A stretch of 64,000 nt of DNA from Microterricola viridarii (GTDB lineage Bacteria; Actinomycetota; Actinomycetes; Actinomycetales; Microbacteriaceae). Positions 1 to 8,600 of this stretch are shown here, piece after piece (positions within the stretch are counted from its first letter, which is position 1; each line of letters begins with the position of its first letter). The stretch is from contig NZ_CP014145.1 in NCBI RefSeq assembly GCF_001542775.1, forward strand, positions 3,410,001 to 3,474,000, written 5' to 3'. The notes under the pieces are model-generated. The model searched no databases. It was given only the letters and a program-made list of their open reading frames with translations, and was not told the DNA's origin. Made by a program: the position numbers and the translations under genes.

Positions 1-2
1 CG

Positions 3-470
3 GTCGCGTTCCGCGAACGACAGACCGAGCTTGAGGCTCAGCGGGCCGCGCTCGAGGCGCAGGGCGCCGTCATCTACCGGGAAGGCGTGGTGCCGGAGGA
101 TGGCTGGTTCTTCCAGCCGAGCATTGCCGTCGCCGAGGAGATCGACGTTGAGCTGGAGATCTTCGGACCGTTGCTGACCGTGCAGCCCTCCGACAGCGAC
201 GAGCACGCCCTGAGCCTCGCGAACGCCGGGCACGTCGGGCTCGCCGGCTACGTCTTCGGTTGCGATGAGCAGGCAGCGCTGCGGCTGGGTTCCGGCCTCG
301 TCGCCGGCGAGGTGAAGGTCAACGGCAGCTCGGTGCTCGATATGGCAGCCGAGTCGAAGCAGAGCTTCTTCGGGCTGAGCGGTCTGGGCGGCCATGGCGA
401 TGCCGATGTGCTTGACTTCTTCTCTGGCACCCAGATCGTCGGCACCGATCGACCGGGGATGCCACTCTGA
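3..470 (+). CDS. Aldehyde dehydrogenase, C-terminal part (5' end outside window)
   Basis: The visible 155 codons are the C-terminal part of an NAD(P)-dependent aldehyde dehydrogenase, which oxidises an aldehyde to the acid in the cytoplasm. The diagnostic segment is EIFGPLLTV, the conserved ALDH motif near the nucleotide-binding/catalytic interface, followed by the usual A-N-x-G-x-x-G-L-A-G-Y-V-F block. The catalytic Cys and Glu lie upstream and cannot be checked. The stop at 468-470 is 22 bases before the start of a GntR regulator on the same strand, so the regulator is probably in the same transcript and may control it. The substrate cannot be told from this part. Confidence 0.85.
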   Translation, partial: VAFRERQTELEAQRAALEAQGAVIYREGVVPEDGWFFQPSIAVAEEIDVELEIFGPLLTVQPSDSDEHALSLANAGHVGLAGYVFGCDEQAALRLGSGLVAGEVKVNGSSVLDMAAESKQSFFGLSGLGGHGDADVLDFFSGTQIVGTDRPGMPL

Positions 471-492
471 CCGTGAGTTCGAAGGAGGGCCA

Positions 493-1230
493 GTGGGGGA
501 GCCTGTGAACCCGCCCGTCGAGATCGACCCCGCTGGCCTCCGCGATCGCCCGGGCTACCACGACGTCGTCGACTTCCTGCGGCGCGAGATCGCCCTCGGC
601 CGACTGCGGCCGGGCGACAGGCTTCCGGCCGAGCGCAAACTCGCAGCGCAGCTCGGGGTGGCACGTGAGACGCTGCGCCAGGCGCTCAAGGTGCTGGAGG
701 CCGGCGGCCAGCTGCGCATCCTGCGCGGTGCAGCGGGCGGGCCGGTGGTGCAACAGGCCGAACCGGATGCCGCGTCGCTGCGCACGGAACTCGTGGCGCG
801 CGGCGGCGACATCATCGGGTTCACCGAGTTCCGCGGAGTCGTCGAGGGTGCGGCAGCGCGGATGGCGGCGGAGCGGCGGAGCGACGCGGTCGTCGAACGG
901 CTCGAGGCCGCACAGGAGGAGCTCGCCGCGGCCGTCACGAAGGCCGAGTCACGGCTGGCCGACAGCGCGTTCCACCTGACTATCGCGGAGGCCGCCGGCA
1001 ACCCGATGCTCGCCCACGCCATCGACGACGCCCGCGTGCGCGTCTTCGACTCGGTCGACCTGATGCCGTTCGAGTTCATCAAGGAATCGAGCTACCTGGC
1101 GCACCAGCGGATCCTTGAGGCGATCCGTGCGCGCGATCCAGAGGCGGCATCCGAGGCCATGCGGGCGCACATCGCCACGACAAAGCTGGAGTTCGAGCGC
1201 ATCATCGACGCCCCCGGCACCGCCGGCTGA
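493..1230 (+). CDS. FadR-subfamily GntR transcriptional regulator (FCD domain)
   Basis: A DNA-binding repressor or activator of 245 residues. Residues about 20-80 form the GntR winged helix (GRLRPGDRLPAERKLAAQLG, then ARETLRQALKVLE); residues about 110-235 form an FCD ligand domain with the usual metal ligands: an Asp and His in DSAFHLTIAEAAGNPML and later His in HQRILEAI and MRAHI. The GTG start at 493 was chosen because AAGGAGG lies 4 bases upstream; an earlier ATG in the same frame falls inside the preceding dehydrogenase gene. The location directly after the aldehyde dehydrogenase suggests control of that catabolic operon by a small organic acid, which is inference. Confidence 0.85.
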   Translation: MGEPVNPPVEIDPAGLRDRPGYHDVVDFLRREIALGRLRPGDRLPAERKLAAQLGVARETLRQALKVLEAGGQLRILRGAAGGPVVQQAEPDAASLRTELVARGGDIIGFTEFRGVVEGAAARMAAERRSDAVVERLEAAQEELAAAVTKAESRLADSAFHLTIAEAAGNPMLAHAIDDARVRVFDSVDLMPFEFIKESSYLAHQRILEAIRARDPEAASEAMRAHIATTKLEFERIIDAPGTAG

Positions 1231-1241
1231 GCCCGCTCCCC

Positions 1242-1413
1242 GTTGGCTCGAGGGAGCGCCAGCGACCGAAGCCAACAGCCGGGCGCTGGCCCGCGTCGCG
1301 GCTGCCCTCCCGTTGGTCGAGTAGGCCCACCAGGGCCGTATCGAGACCTGGTTTCCGGCCGGAAACCGCTCCGCGTGCGGGGTCACGATACGCTCGTTCC
1401 TCGCTAGTCGACC
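1242..1413. repeat. Interspersed palindromic repeats (one type D unit plus one 99-bp composite element)
   Basis: The gap between the GntR gene and the alcohol dehydrogenase carries one copy of the short palindromic unit beginning GTTGGCTCGAGGGAGCG (1242-1276) and one full composite element (1315-1413). The composite begins GGTCGAGTAG and ends with a near-complement (CTAGTCGACC; the consensus is CTACTCGACC). The same family recurs at 44.5-45.3 kb and 52.3-53.3 kb. Confidence 0.8.
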
Positions 1414-1457
1414 GACGGGGGCAGCTTCAGCCGACGCGGCAGGCGTAGGCTCAACCC

Positions 1458-2507
1458 ATGCGCGCAACGGTGATCCACGGTGAACGAGACATCCGAATCG
1501 AAGAGGTGCCCGACCCGGTGCTCTCCACCGGCGGCGACGCCATCGTGAGGGTGGTCGCGGCGTGCGTCTGTGGCTCCGACCTCTGGGGCTACCGCGGCAT
1601 CACGCCGACCCCCGAGCCCAAGCGCATCGGCCACGAGTTCGTCGGCATCGTCGAAGAGGTCGGCCCCGACGTCACCGCGGTGAAGGTGGGCGACTTCGTC
1701 ATCGCCCCGTTCTACGACTGCGACTTCACGTGCATCAACTGCCGAAACGGCGTCAGTACCTCCTGCCTGCACGGCGGTTGGTGGGGCGGCACCGACGAGT
1801 TCGGTGCCTTCGCCGACGGCGCCCAGGGCGAGCGCGTGCGTGTTCCGCACGCCAACGGCACGCTGGTGGCGACGCCGTCGATGCCGGATGCCGCGCTCGT
1901 GCCGAGCCTGTTGACCCTCGCCGACGTGATGGGCACCGGGCATCACGCCGCCGTCTCGGCCGGCGTCACCCCGGGCAGCACCGTCGTCGTCGTCGGCGAC
2001 GGCGCGGTCGGCCTGTGCGCTGTGATCGCCGCGGCCCGGCTCGGCGCCGCCCGTGTGATCGCGATGTCGCGGCATCCGCAGCGCCAGGCGCTGGCCAGGG
2101 AGTTCGGCGCGACCGACATCGTTGAGGAGCGCGGCGACGAGGGTGTCACCCGCATTCAGGAACTCACGGGTGGTATCGGCGCCGACTACGTGCTGGAGTG
2201 CGTCGGCACCAAGGAATCGATGGATCAGGCGATCCGCTCGGCACGCCCCGGCGGCATGGTCGGCTACGTCGGCGTGCCGAACGGCGGCCCTGAGCTGCCG
2301 GTGCGCCCCCTGTTCAACCGCAACGTCGGCGTCAACGGCGGCGTTGCCCCGGTGCGCAATTACATCGAGGAGCTGCTGCCCGAGGTGCTGGCCGGCGTGA
2401 TCGAGCCCGGCCGCGTGTTCGACCTGGAGCTGCCGCTCGCCGACGTCGCCGAGGCGTACGCCGCCATGGACGAGCGGCGGGCGATCAAGGTGCTGCTGCG
2501 GCCGTAG
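1458..2507 (+). CDS. Zinc-dependent alcohol dehydrogenase (MDR family)
   Basis: A 349-residue medium-chain dehydrogenase that reversibly oxidises an alcohol with NAD(P). Catalytic zinc ligands are seen as Cys38 (CVCGSD) and His59-Glu60 (GHEFVG). A structural zinc lobe is present at Cys88, 92, 95 and 103, spaced C-x3-C-x2-C-x7-C, slightly looser than the usual C-x2-C-x2-C. A Rossmann motif GDGAVGLCA lies near residue 180. The ATG start is preceded only by a weak purine stretch. It resembles the threonine/sorbitol dehydrogenase-like branch, often annotated simply as zinc-dependent dehydrogenase; the substrate is unknown. Repeats separate it from the upstream GntR gene, so joint control is uncertain. 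Confidence 0.9.
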   Translation: MRATVIHGERDIRIEEVPDPVLSTGGDAIVRVVAACVCGSDLWGYRGITPTPEPKRIGHEFVGIVEEVGPDVTAVKVGDFVIAPFYDCDFTCINCRNGVSTSCLHGGWWGGTDEFGAFADGAQGERVRVPHANGTLVATPSMPDAALVPSLLTLADVMGTGHHAAVSAGVTPGSTVVVVGDGAVGLCAVIAAARLGAARVIAMSRHPQRQALAREFGATDIVEERGDEGVTRIQELTGGIGADYVLECVGTKESMDQAIRSARPGGMVGYVGVPNGGPELPVRPLFNRNVGVNGGVAPVRNYIEELLPEVLAGVIEPGRVFDLELPLADVAEAYAAMDERRAIKVLLRP

Positions 2508-2517
2508 CGTTCCGCCC

Positions 2518-3051
2518 CTACTGGCGCGGGGGGAAGACGCCTTGCAGTGCGATGGCGAAGTAGAGCGTCAGATACGGCGGCAAATTGTTGTGTGGTTGGT
2601 TGCCCCCGGCGGGGGCGACGGCGGCGAGGTTCAGATTGCTGGCAGGGGCCGACGCCGGGGCGAAGCCGCGTTGCTGCGCACGGCCGGAGCGGGGGATGGC
2701 GGGCACGTTGTCCTGGGCCGACGTCGAGGTGCCGGGTGCGTTGCGCGCTTGCAGGCCGTGGCTGTGCGAGGGAATCTCGCTCTCGAGCAGCGTGATTGCG
2801 CTCTCGCCGCCGCTCTGCCCGAGGTCATAGAGGCTGAGCCCAGGCCCCTGGCCGTGGTGCAGCGGGGAGCGCCCGTTGAGGTCTGGCAGCGCGAAGGTGC
2901 TTTTGCCGTCGCCGCCGTAGGTGGTGCCGAGCAGGGAGAACAGGGCGGTGTTCTGCGAGAGCGGCAGCAGCTGGCCGTCGCACCAGGCCCACCCCTTGGG
3001 GGCGAAGTTGAAGGGGAACATGCGGATCTCGGCGACGAATGGATCGCTCAT
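2518..3051 (-). CDS. Phage tail collar-domain protein (microcystin-dependent protein-like), copy 3
   Basis: A 177-residue protein with an N-terminal phage tail collar fold (residues about 5-65): EIRMFPFNFAPKGWAWCDGQ, then LLGTTYGGDGKSTFALPDL and GRSPLHHGQGPG. The C-terminal half ends in a conserved PYLTLYFAIALQGVFPPRQ-like tail shared with the two neighbours. No signal peptide or membrane segment is visible. It is the last gene of a six-gene minus-strand operon and has a good AAGGAG ribosome site. Such proteins are known as tail-fibre tips in phages and as stand-alone mdpB-like proteins in bacteria; the role here is not known. No other phage structural genes are nearby. Confidence 0.85.
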   Translation of the reverse strand: MSDPFVAEIRMFPFNFAPKGWAWCDGQLLPLSQNTALFSLLGTTYGGDGKSTFALPDLNGRSPLHHGQGPGLSLYDLGQSGGESAITLLESEIPSHSHGLQARNAPGTSTSAQDNVPAIPRSGRAQQRGFAPASAPASNLNLAAVAPAGGNQPHNNLPPYLTLYFAIALQGVFPPRQ

Positions 3052-3096
3052 GGGTGCTCCTTAGATCGAGCGGGCAGGTGGGGCGAGCGGCTGGTG

Positions 3097-3594
3097 CTAG
3101 TTCTGGCTCGGGAAGATGCCGGCCAACGCAATGCAGAAGTTCAGGGTGAGGTACGGCGACACATTCTGGTGCGCCTGCGAGCCCCCGGTGTTCGCGACCA
3201 TCGACGGCGCCATGGACTGCAGGCTCGAGGGCGCGGCGAAGACCGGTTTCCCCGGGGCCGCCGGGATCCCGGCGGCCGGGCTCAGCTGGCCGGGCAACGT
3301 CGCGACGTTCACAGCGTGCCGATGTGCGGGCATCTCCGCCGACGTCAGCGTGTGCGCCTGCTCGCCGCCACGCTCGCCGAGGGTGTGCCCGCCACCCACG
3401 TGCAGCGGGGAGCGCCCCCGCATGTCCGGGAGCCCGAAGGTGGTTTGGCCGTTGCCGCCGTAGGTGGTGCCGAGCAGTGAGAACAGCCCCTGGTTCTGGT
3501 TGATCGGCATGAGCTGGCCGTCGCAGAACGCCCAGCCCTTCGGCGGGAAGCCGAAGCTGAACAGGCGGATCTCGGAGAGGAATGGCTCAGCCAT
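3097..3594 (-). CDS. Phage tail collar-domain protein (microcystin-dependent protein-like), copy 2
   Basis: A 165-residue paralogue of its two neighbours. It keeps the collar motifs: EIRLFSFGFPPKGWAFCDGQ, LLGTTYGGNGQTTFGLPDM and GRSPLHVGGG. It diverges in the central His-rich stretch (AEMPAHRHAVNV), where the collar family commonly has a S-H-x-H-like motif. It ends PYLTLNFCIALAGIFPSQN. It is 45 bases from copy 3 and 36 from copy 1, so the three probably form one transcript. The triplication with well-conserved ends and variable middles suggests alternative or hetero-oligomeric tips, which is inference. Confidence 0.85.
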   Translation of the reverse strand: MAEPFLSEIRLFSFGFPPKGWAFCDGQLMPINQNQGLFSLLGTTYGGNGQTTFGLPDMRGRSPLHVGGGHTLGERGGEQAHTLTSAEMPAHRHAVNVATLPGQLSPAAGIPAAPGKPVFAAPSSLQSMAPSMVANTGGSQAHQNVSPYLTLNFCIALAGIFPSQN

Positions 3595-3630
3595 GGAGGG
3601 CCTTTCTGGCGGAGGGGAGCTGTGGGCGCG

Positions 3631-4143
3631 TCATGTCTGCGAGGGGAAGACGCCGAACAGGGAGATGATGAAGCTCACGGCCAGATAAGGCGGCATGTTC
3701 GAATGCGGCTGCGACCCGCCGCTCGGGCCCAGTGATTGAGGGGCGAGCTGGACGAGGTCTGGCGACTGGGGGTCGAGCACGGCGTAGGGCGAGTCTGTCC
3801 CGCTCGCCCACACGTTGCCCTGCGCGCTGCTGCTCGTGCCGGTGACGTCCGCGGCGATGATCTGGTGGTTGTGCGTGGGAATCTGAGTCTGGCTCAGCGT
3901 CACCTCCTCCACACCGCCTGTCTGGGCCAGTGCGTGGCCGGGCCCCCGGTGTAGCGGCGCGCGGCCGCGCAGGTCGGGCAGTGCGAAGGTTGACTGGCCG
4001 TCGCCGCCGTACGTCGTCCCGATCAGGTTGAACAGGGTTTCGTACTCGGAGATCGGCAGCGACTCCCCGTCGCAGAACATCCAGCCGGCCGGGGCGAAGT
4101 TGCCGCCGAACATCCGAATCTCGCCGACATAGGGTAGCGCCAT
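3631..4143 (-). CDS. Phage tail collar-domain protein (microcystin-dependent protein-like), copy 1
   Basis: A 170-residue collar-domain protein starting MALPYVGEIRMFGGNFAPAG. It has the same block order as copies 2 and 3: WMFCDGESLPISEYETLFNL, GTTYGGDGQSTFALPDLRGR, a THNHQI histidine motif, and the PYLAVSFIISLFGVFPSQT end. The start at 4143 was chosen over a longer in-frame reading because that would overlap the upstream gene for almost 200 bases; with this start the genes are separated by two bases, which suggests translational coupling. Confidence 0.85.
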   Translation of the reverse strand: MALPYVGEIRMFGGNFAPAGWMFCDGESLPISEYETLFNLIGTTYGGDGQSTFALPDLRGRAPLHRGPGHALAQTGGVEEVTLSQTQIPTHNHQIIAADVTGTSSSAQGNVWASGTDSPYAVLDPQSPDLVQLAPQSLGPSGGSQPHSNMPPYLAVSFIISLFGVFPSQT

Positions 4144-4145
4144 TC

Positions 4146-4451
4146 TCAGGCCTCCAGACTGGTGAAGCTCGCGGTGTACTCGGTGCCGGATGCGTCGGCG
4201 CCTGACGGCACGAGGAAGATCTCGACGTCGCCGAGCGTGGCGTGGCTGAGGGCGAAGATGCCCTGCTCGCGTGGGTCTGCGCTGCGCAGCGTGAGCGAGA
4301 ACGACGTGTACCCGCCGCCGCTGCGCAGATCGCTGCACTCGGTCAAGGTCAGCGCGAGCGGCTGCCCTGCGCTGTCCGATGCGGCGAAGTCGTCACCGAC
4401 GACGGCGAGGAGCTCGGCGTGGCTGGGGAGCCCGGGGGTGTGCCCGCTCAT
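4146..4451 (-). CDS. DUF6916-like small protein
   Basis: A 101-residue protein without signal peptide or membrane segment, resembling the DUF6916 family found next to tail-collar proteins in actinobacteria. The recognisable core is TLTECSDLRSGGGYTSFSLT, followed by DPREQGIFALSHATLGDVEI, probably a small beta-barrel. It overlaps the upstream GNAT gene by 4 bases (ATGA) and ends 2 bases before the first collar gene, so it is tightly coupled to them. A structural or chaperone role for the collar proteins is possible but unproven. Confidence 0.7.
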   Translation of the reverse strand: MSGHTPGLPSHAELLAVVGDDFAASDSAGQPLALTLTECSDLRSGGGYTSFSLTLRSADPREQGIFALSHATLGDVEIFLVPSGADASGTEYTASFTSLEA

Positions 4452-4939
4452 GCGCTGTGTGCTTTCTTTCGGGGATCCCAGCGGAGGGCCAGGTGGCTGG
4501 CCGTCGCTGTCGCCGGCGGTTGGGAGTCGACGGCGAAGCCGTGACGCTCGTAGAGTGCGCGCGCCCGGTGGTTGGCGTGCTGCACGTTGAGCGTGATGGG
4601 CAGCGCCGCGGCATCCGCCCGGTCGATCAGCGCTCTCAGCATGGAGCTGCCGTGGCCGCGTCCCTGCTCAGTGCTGACAACGGCGAGGTCGACGATGTGC
4701 AGTCCATCGGCAGTCTCTGCAAGAACCATGCGGCCGATGTCGGGCTCGATGATCCACCTCTCGGCGTGCGGGTGCATACCCTCGAGATGGCGCCGTTGGG
4801 CCTCGAACTGCATCGACAGGAATAACTCGCGGCTTTGGGCGTCGGGCAGCGCGTTGAGCTCCGCCTGGCGAGACTCGGCGAAGAGCTGCCGCAGGAGCGG
4901 GGCATCGCTGCCCTGTTCCGGGCGGAGGTTCACCGTCAT
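4448..4939 (-). CDS. GNAT family N-acetyltransferase
   Basis: A 163-residue Gcn5-related acetyltransferase that would transfer an acetyl group from acetyl-CoA to an amine. The acetyl-CoA loop is seen as VSTEQGRGHGSSMLRALIDR (Q/R-x-x-G-x-G/S type), and the family end motif as NHRARALYERHGF. It overlaps both flanking genes by 4 bases, so it is embedded in the tail-collar operon. A GNAT in this position is unusual and may modify a collar or DUF6916-like protein, which is inference from location only. Confidence 0.85.
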   Translation of the reverse strand: MTVNLRPEQGSDAPLLRQLFAESRQAELNALPDAQSRELFLSMQFEAQRRHLEGMHPHAERWIIEPDIGRMVLAETADGLHIVDLAVVSTEQGRGHGSSMLRALIDRADAAALPITLNVQHANHRARALYERHGFAVDSQPPATATASHLALRWDPRKKAHSA

Positions 4940-5379
4940 GCGTCGCGGTTGACGAGGGCCTGCAGTTGGCGCTTCGTGCTGTCGCCGGCGGGGGAGGCGA
5001 AGAGGGTGGCTGCGGGAACCTCGGGGTGGGTGATCTCGGCGATGCCGCTCGGCACCTCGGGCAGGCCGGGCACCGTGAAGATCAGGTTGAAGCGGTTCTC
5101 GTCGCCGGTGCCGATGGCGGGTGGCACGTCGTCGATGGCGGTCAGCGTGACGGCGAACGGCGTTTCGGCGAAGGTCGCGACGAAGGTCTCGCCCTCGTGG
5201 CCGGCGAAGTGCGAGCGCACGGGGAGGCCGGCACTCGGCGCGGGGGTGAAGGCGGGAATCGCCGGGGCAAGCTGAGCGATGCCACCGGCGACGGCCGGCG
5301 TGGCGAAGGCGCCGACGGCAACGGCCCCGACCGCTCCGGCGCCGACCGCCAAGACGGCTCGGCGAGAAACCTCAAGCAT
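4936..5379 (-). CDS. Tat-exported DUF6916-like protein
   Basis: A 147-residue protein, first gene of the operon. The N-terminus (MLEVSRRAVLAVGAGAVGAV) has a twin-arginine followed by a hydrophobic stretch, ending near ATPAVAGG, so Tat export is likely. The mature part (TFVATFAETPFAVTLTAIDD, then NRFNLIFTVPG) is a diverged relative of the DUF6916-like protein two genes downstream. The start at 5379 is supported by AAGGAG five bases upstream; a longer in-frame reading has no better site. A secreted member beside cytoplasmic-looking collar proteins hints that the operon acts at the cell surface. Confidence 0.75.
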   Translation of the reverse strand: MLEVSRRAVLAVGAGAVGAVAVGAFATPAVAGGIAQLAPAIPAFTPAPSAGLPVRSHFAGHEGETFVATFAETPFAVTLTAIDDVPPAIGTGDENRFNLIFTVPGLPEVPSGIAEITHPEVPAATLFASPAGDSTKRQLQALVNRDA

Positions 5380-5398
5380 GGAGCTCCTTGATCGGAAG

Positions 5399-5533
5399 AT
5401 GGACGTCGTCCATTCTTGTCGCCAGCGGCCGTGCACACGTGGTCGAGAATTCCCCCAGTTCGGGGCCTTAACGCTGGGCCGTGCAGCAACTACGCTTTAC
5501 GCTGCTGGACGGCGTCCAATATTTTTGTCGCCA
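5399..5533. promoter_or_regulatory. Paired palindromes in a divergent promoter region
   Basis: Two near-identical perfect palindromes, TGGACGTCGTCCA (5400-5412) and TGGACGGCGTCCA (5506-5518), differ only in the central base. Each is followed by the same nonamer TTGTCGCCA (5416-5424 and 5525-5533). They lie between the tail-collar operon (start 5379, minus) and the giant surface protein (start 5607, plus), 106 bases apart centre to centre. They look like paired sites for one dimeric regulator acting on both transcripts; the regulator is unknown. The rest of the 227-base gap shows no gene. Confidence 0.55.
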
Positions 5534-5606
5534 AGGAATCGCTCGGCTGCCCCCGCGTCGCCATTCCGCTCTTCCGGCCCCGAACGCAGAAAGCCCTCAC
5601 ATACAC

Positions 5607-8600
5607 ATGCTTCCGCCCCGCACCGCCGGCCCCCTCGCTCGATCAACCCCCCGGCGCGCGGTCGCGATTGCGACCATCGTCGCACTTGCTCTCGGCGGGG
5701 CAGTGGTGGGGGTCGCGGCGCCGGCGGCGGCTGCGGCAGAGGCGTGGACGGTGACGAGCACCTCGGACGCCGGGCTGCCGGCATCCTGCGCCCCCGGATC
5801 GACCGTGAAGACCCCGGCTTCGCCGGTCACGCTGCGCGACGCAGTCTGTGCCGCAAACAACCGGGGCAACGATGTCACGACGATCACCCTGCAGGCGGGC
5901 GAGTACACGCTGGATGCCGGGAACGGTTCGCTCAAGCTCGGCACCGTCACTGGCTCGAGAATCACGCTGAAGGGCCCGGCTGACCGCGGCGCGATCATCC
6001 GCGGCGACGGCAAGACCTCGGTGCTGGTGCTCGACCCCGGCCTCGTCGGCGGCATCTCGACCACCCTGGACGGCCTCACGATCACCGGCGGCGTTGGCAA
6101 CGAATTCGGCGGCGGCGGAATCCTCGGCGGCTCCGCCGCTGGTGGGCCGGCCGGCATCCTCACCATCACGAATAGTGCGATCACCGGCAACAAGGCCAAC
6201 TCAACGGGGAGCGCAACCAATTTGCCGGGCGGCGGCATCCAATTCGTCGGCGGCGCACTCAGCATCTCCGACTCCACGATCAGCGACAACAATTCCGGAT
6301 CCAGCAGCGGCGGCGGCGTCGCCTACCAGGCGACCGGGGTCGCCGGCGAGAGCTTCACCGTGCGCGACAGCGTGTTCAGCGGCAACTCGCTGACCTCGGG
6401 GAACCCTGCAGCGATCGGCGGCGGCGCCATCGAGTTCACCGCCGGTGCCGCTGCCGCGGGCTTCACCGCATCGATCACCGACAGCGACTTCATCGGGAAC
6501 TCTCTGTCGGCGACTGACGTCCACCCCGCCCGCGGTGCCGCGATCCTGCAGAACAGTGGTGGGCTGAGCGTGCTGCGCAACACGTTCTCCAACAACAGGA
6601 TCAGCGGGTACGCGACCGGCGCCGGCATTGCGATTCACGTCGCAGGCGGCGCGACCGTGGCCACCTACAACAGCTTCACCGGAAACACCGGGCCAAACGG
6701 GTACAGCGTCGTTAACAGCACAGCGATACCCGGCAGCGCCCCGGCGGCGTTCGCCGCCACCGTCGCCGCCGCCAACAACTGGTGGGGCTGCAACCGGCTC
6801 CCCGCCGCGGGCAGCGCCTGTGCCACGGCTTCGGCTGGCGTCACCGTCGAGCCTTCGCTCGCGCTGTCGGTGAGCGCGAATCCCTCGCTGATCGCGTTGG
6901 GCAGCTCGACGACGACGCTCACCGCGTCGGTGTTGACCAACTCGGAGGGGAAGTCCGTCTCCGCGGCCGAGCTGCGCGTCTTCACCGGTGCGAGCGTCGC
7001 CTGGGATCAGGTTCGCCCCGTCGGAGCCACCCTCTCTGCGCCGGGCACCCCGCTCGTCGCCGGCGTGGCCACGGTCGGATTCGACGCCCACGCGCTGCGC
7101 GGTCCGGCATCCGTGACAGCCAGTCTCGACGGCGCCGCGACCACCGCAGTGTTCGGCATGGCCAAGGCGCCCACGTTCCCCGCGCTGACGGCGCTGGAGG
7201 CCACGGTCAACAGGCCCGTCAACGTGACGGTCAGCAGCGACGGCTATCCCGCCGCGGCCATCACGGTCTCCGGCGCCCCGCTGCCGCCCGGTCTGACGCT
7301 GCGCGACAACGGCAACGGCACAGCGACGATCAGCGGGACGCCAACGGCCGCCGTCGTGCTCACCACCGAGCTGAAGGCCGAGAACGCCGTGAGCCCGGGG
7401 AGCCCGCACACGGCGCCGTACATCGTGAACGTGCGCGAGCCGGTGCTCTTCAACTCTCCCGCTGCTACGACCTTTGAGGTCGGAACCCCCGGCTCGCACA
7501 CGGTCTCGACAAGCGGGTTCCCGCTGAGCGCGCTCGTGCGGGGCGGCGACCCGCTCCCCGCCGGTGTGACGCTGACCGGCGGCGCGGCCGGGGCGACCGA
7601 CGCTCTGCTCAGCGGCACCCCGGCCGCGGGCACCGGCGGGCGGTACGACCTCACCCTCGCGCGCAACAACGGGCGCGATCCGAATGTCGTCCAGAGCTTC
7701 ACCCTGACGGTGAACGAGGCCCCCTCGATCACGAGCTCCGCCACGCAGTCGGCGACCGTCGGCAGCGCGATGAACGCGCGCTTCAGCACGGCGAACGGCT
7801 ACCCGGCCGACACGGTGCTCTCGCTCAGCGGGGATCTGCCCGCCGGCGTCAGCACGCAGGTCACGGCCGGAAGCGTCACCGGACTGGTCGGCACGCCGAA
7901 GGCGGGCGCCGGCCGCATCTACCCGCTGGTGCTGACCGCCGTGAACAGTGCCGGGCTCGCCGCGACGCAAACCGTCACCCTCACCGTCAACGAGGCGCCG
8001 TACGTCATCACGCCGCCCGCGGATGCCAGCGTTCTCGCCGGCACGCAGGCCACCTTCACGGTTGGTCTCGGAGGGTACCCGGCACCGAGCGGCCATTGGC
8101 AGCTGTCGCGTGACGGCCTCAACTGGATCGACCTCGGCGAGACCAGCCGAACGCTGACCGTTTCGACGACGCAGGCAGACAACGGGGCGCGCTACCGGTA
8201 TTTCGTCAACCCTGTCGTGGTGAGCGCGGGAGCGCTGCTCACGGTGGGCACGGGCCCGGCGATCGGGAGCGCGAACGCCACGAGCTGGCGTGTTGACGGC
8301 AGCGCGCAACAGTTCGAGGTCTTCGCCAGCGGTATCCCGGATGCCGTGGTCAGCGTGATGCCGCTCGCTCCGTTGCCCGCTCCCAGCTGGCTGACCATCG
8401 GTGCGAGCGCCGGCGGGCGGTTGCCGATCACCGGCACGCCGCCGGCGGGCTCCGGCGGTCTCTACCTGTTCTCTGTCGTGGCGAGCAACGGTTTCGGCAC
8501 CACTGCGACGACCCTGCTGGCCCTCACCGTAGAGGAGGCGCCGAGCATCTCGGCCCCTTCCTCGTTGGTCTTGCCGCGCGGGGTGGCCGTGGCTGGTTCA

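Noticed and set aside
2518..5379. Prophage
   Set aside because: Only collar-domain proteins are phage-like; no tail, capsid, integrase or lysis gene, and no attachment repeats were seen.
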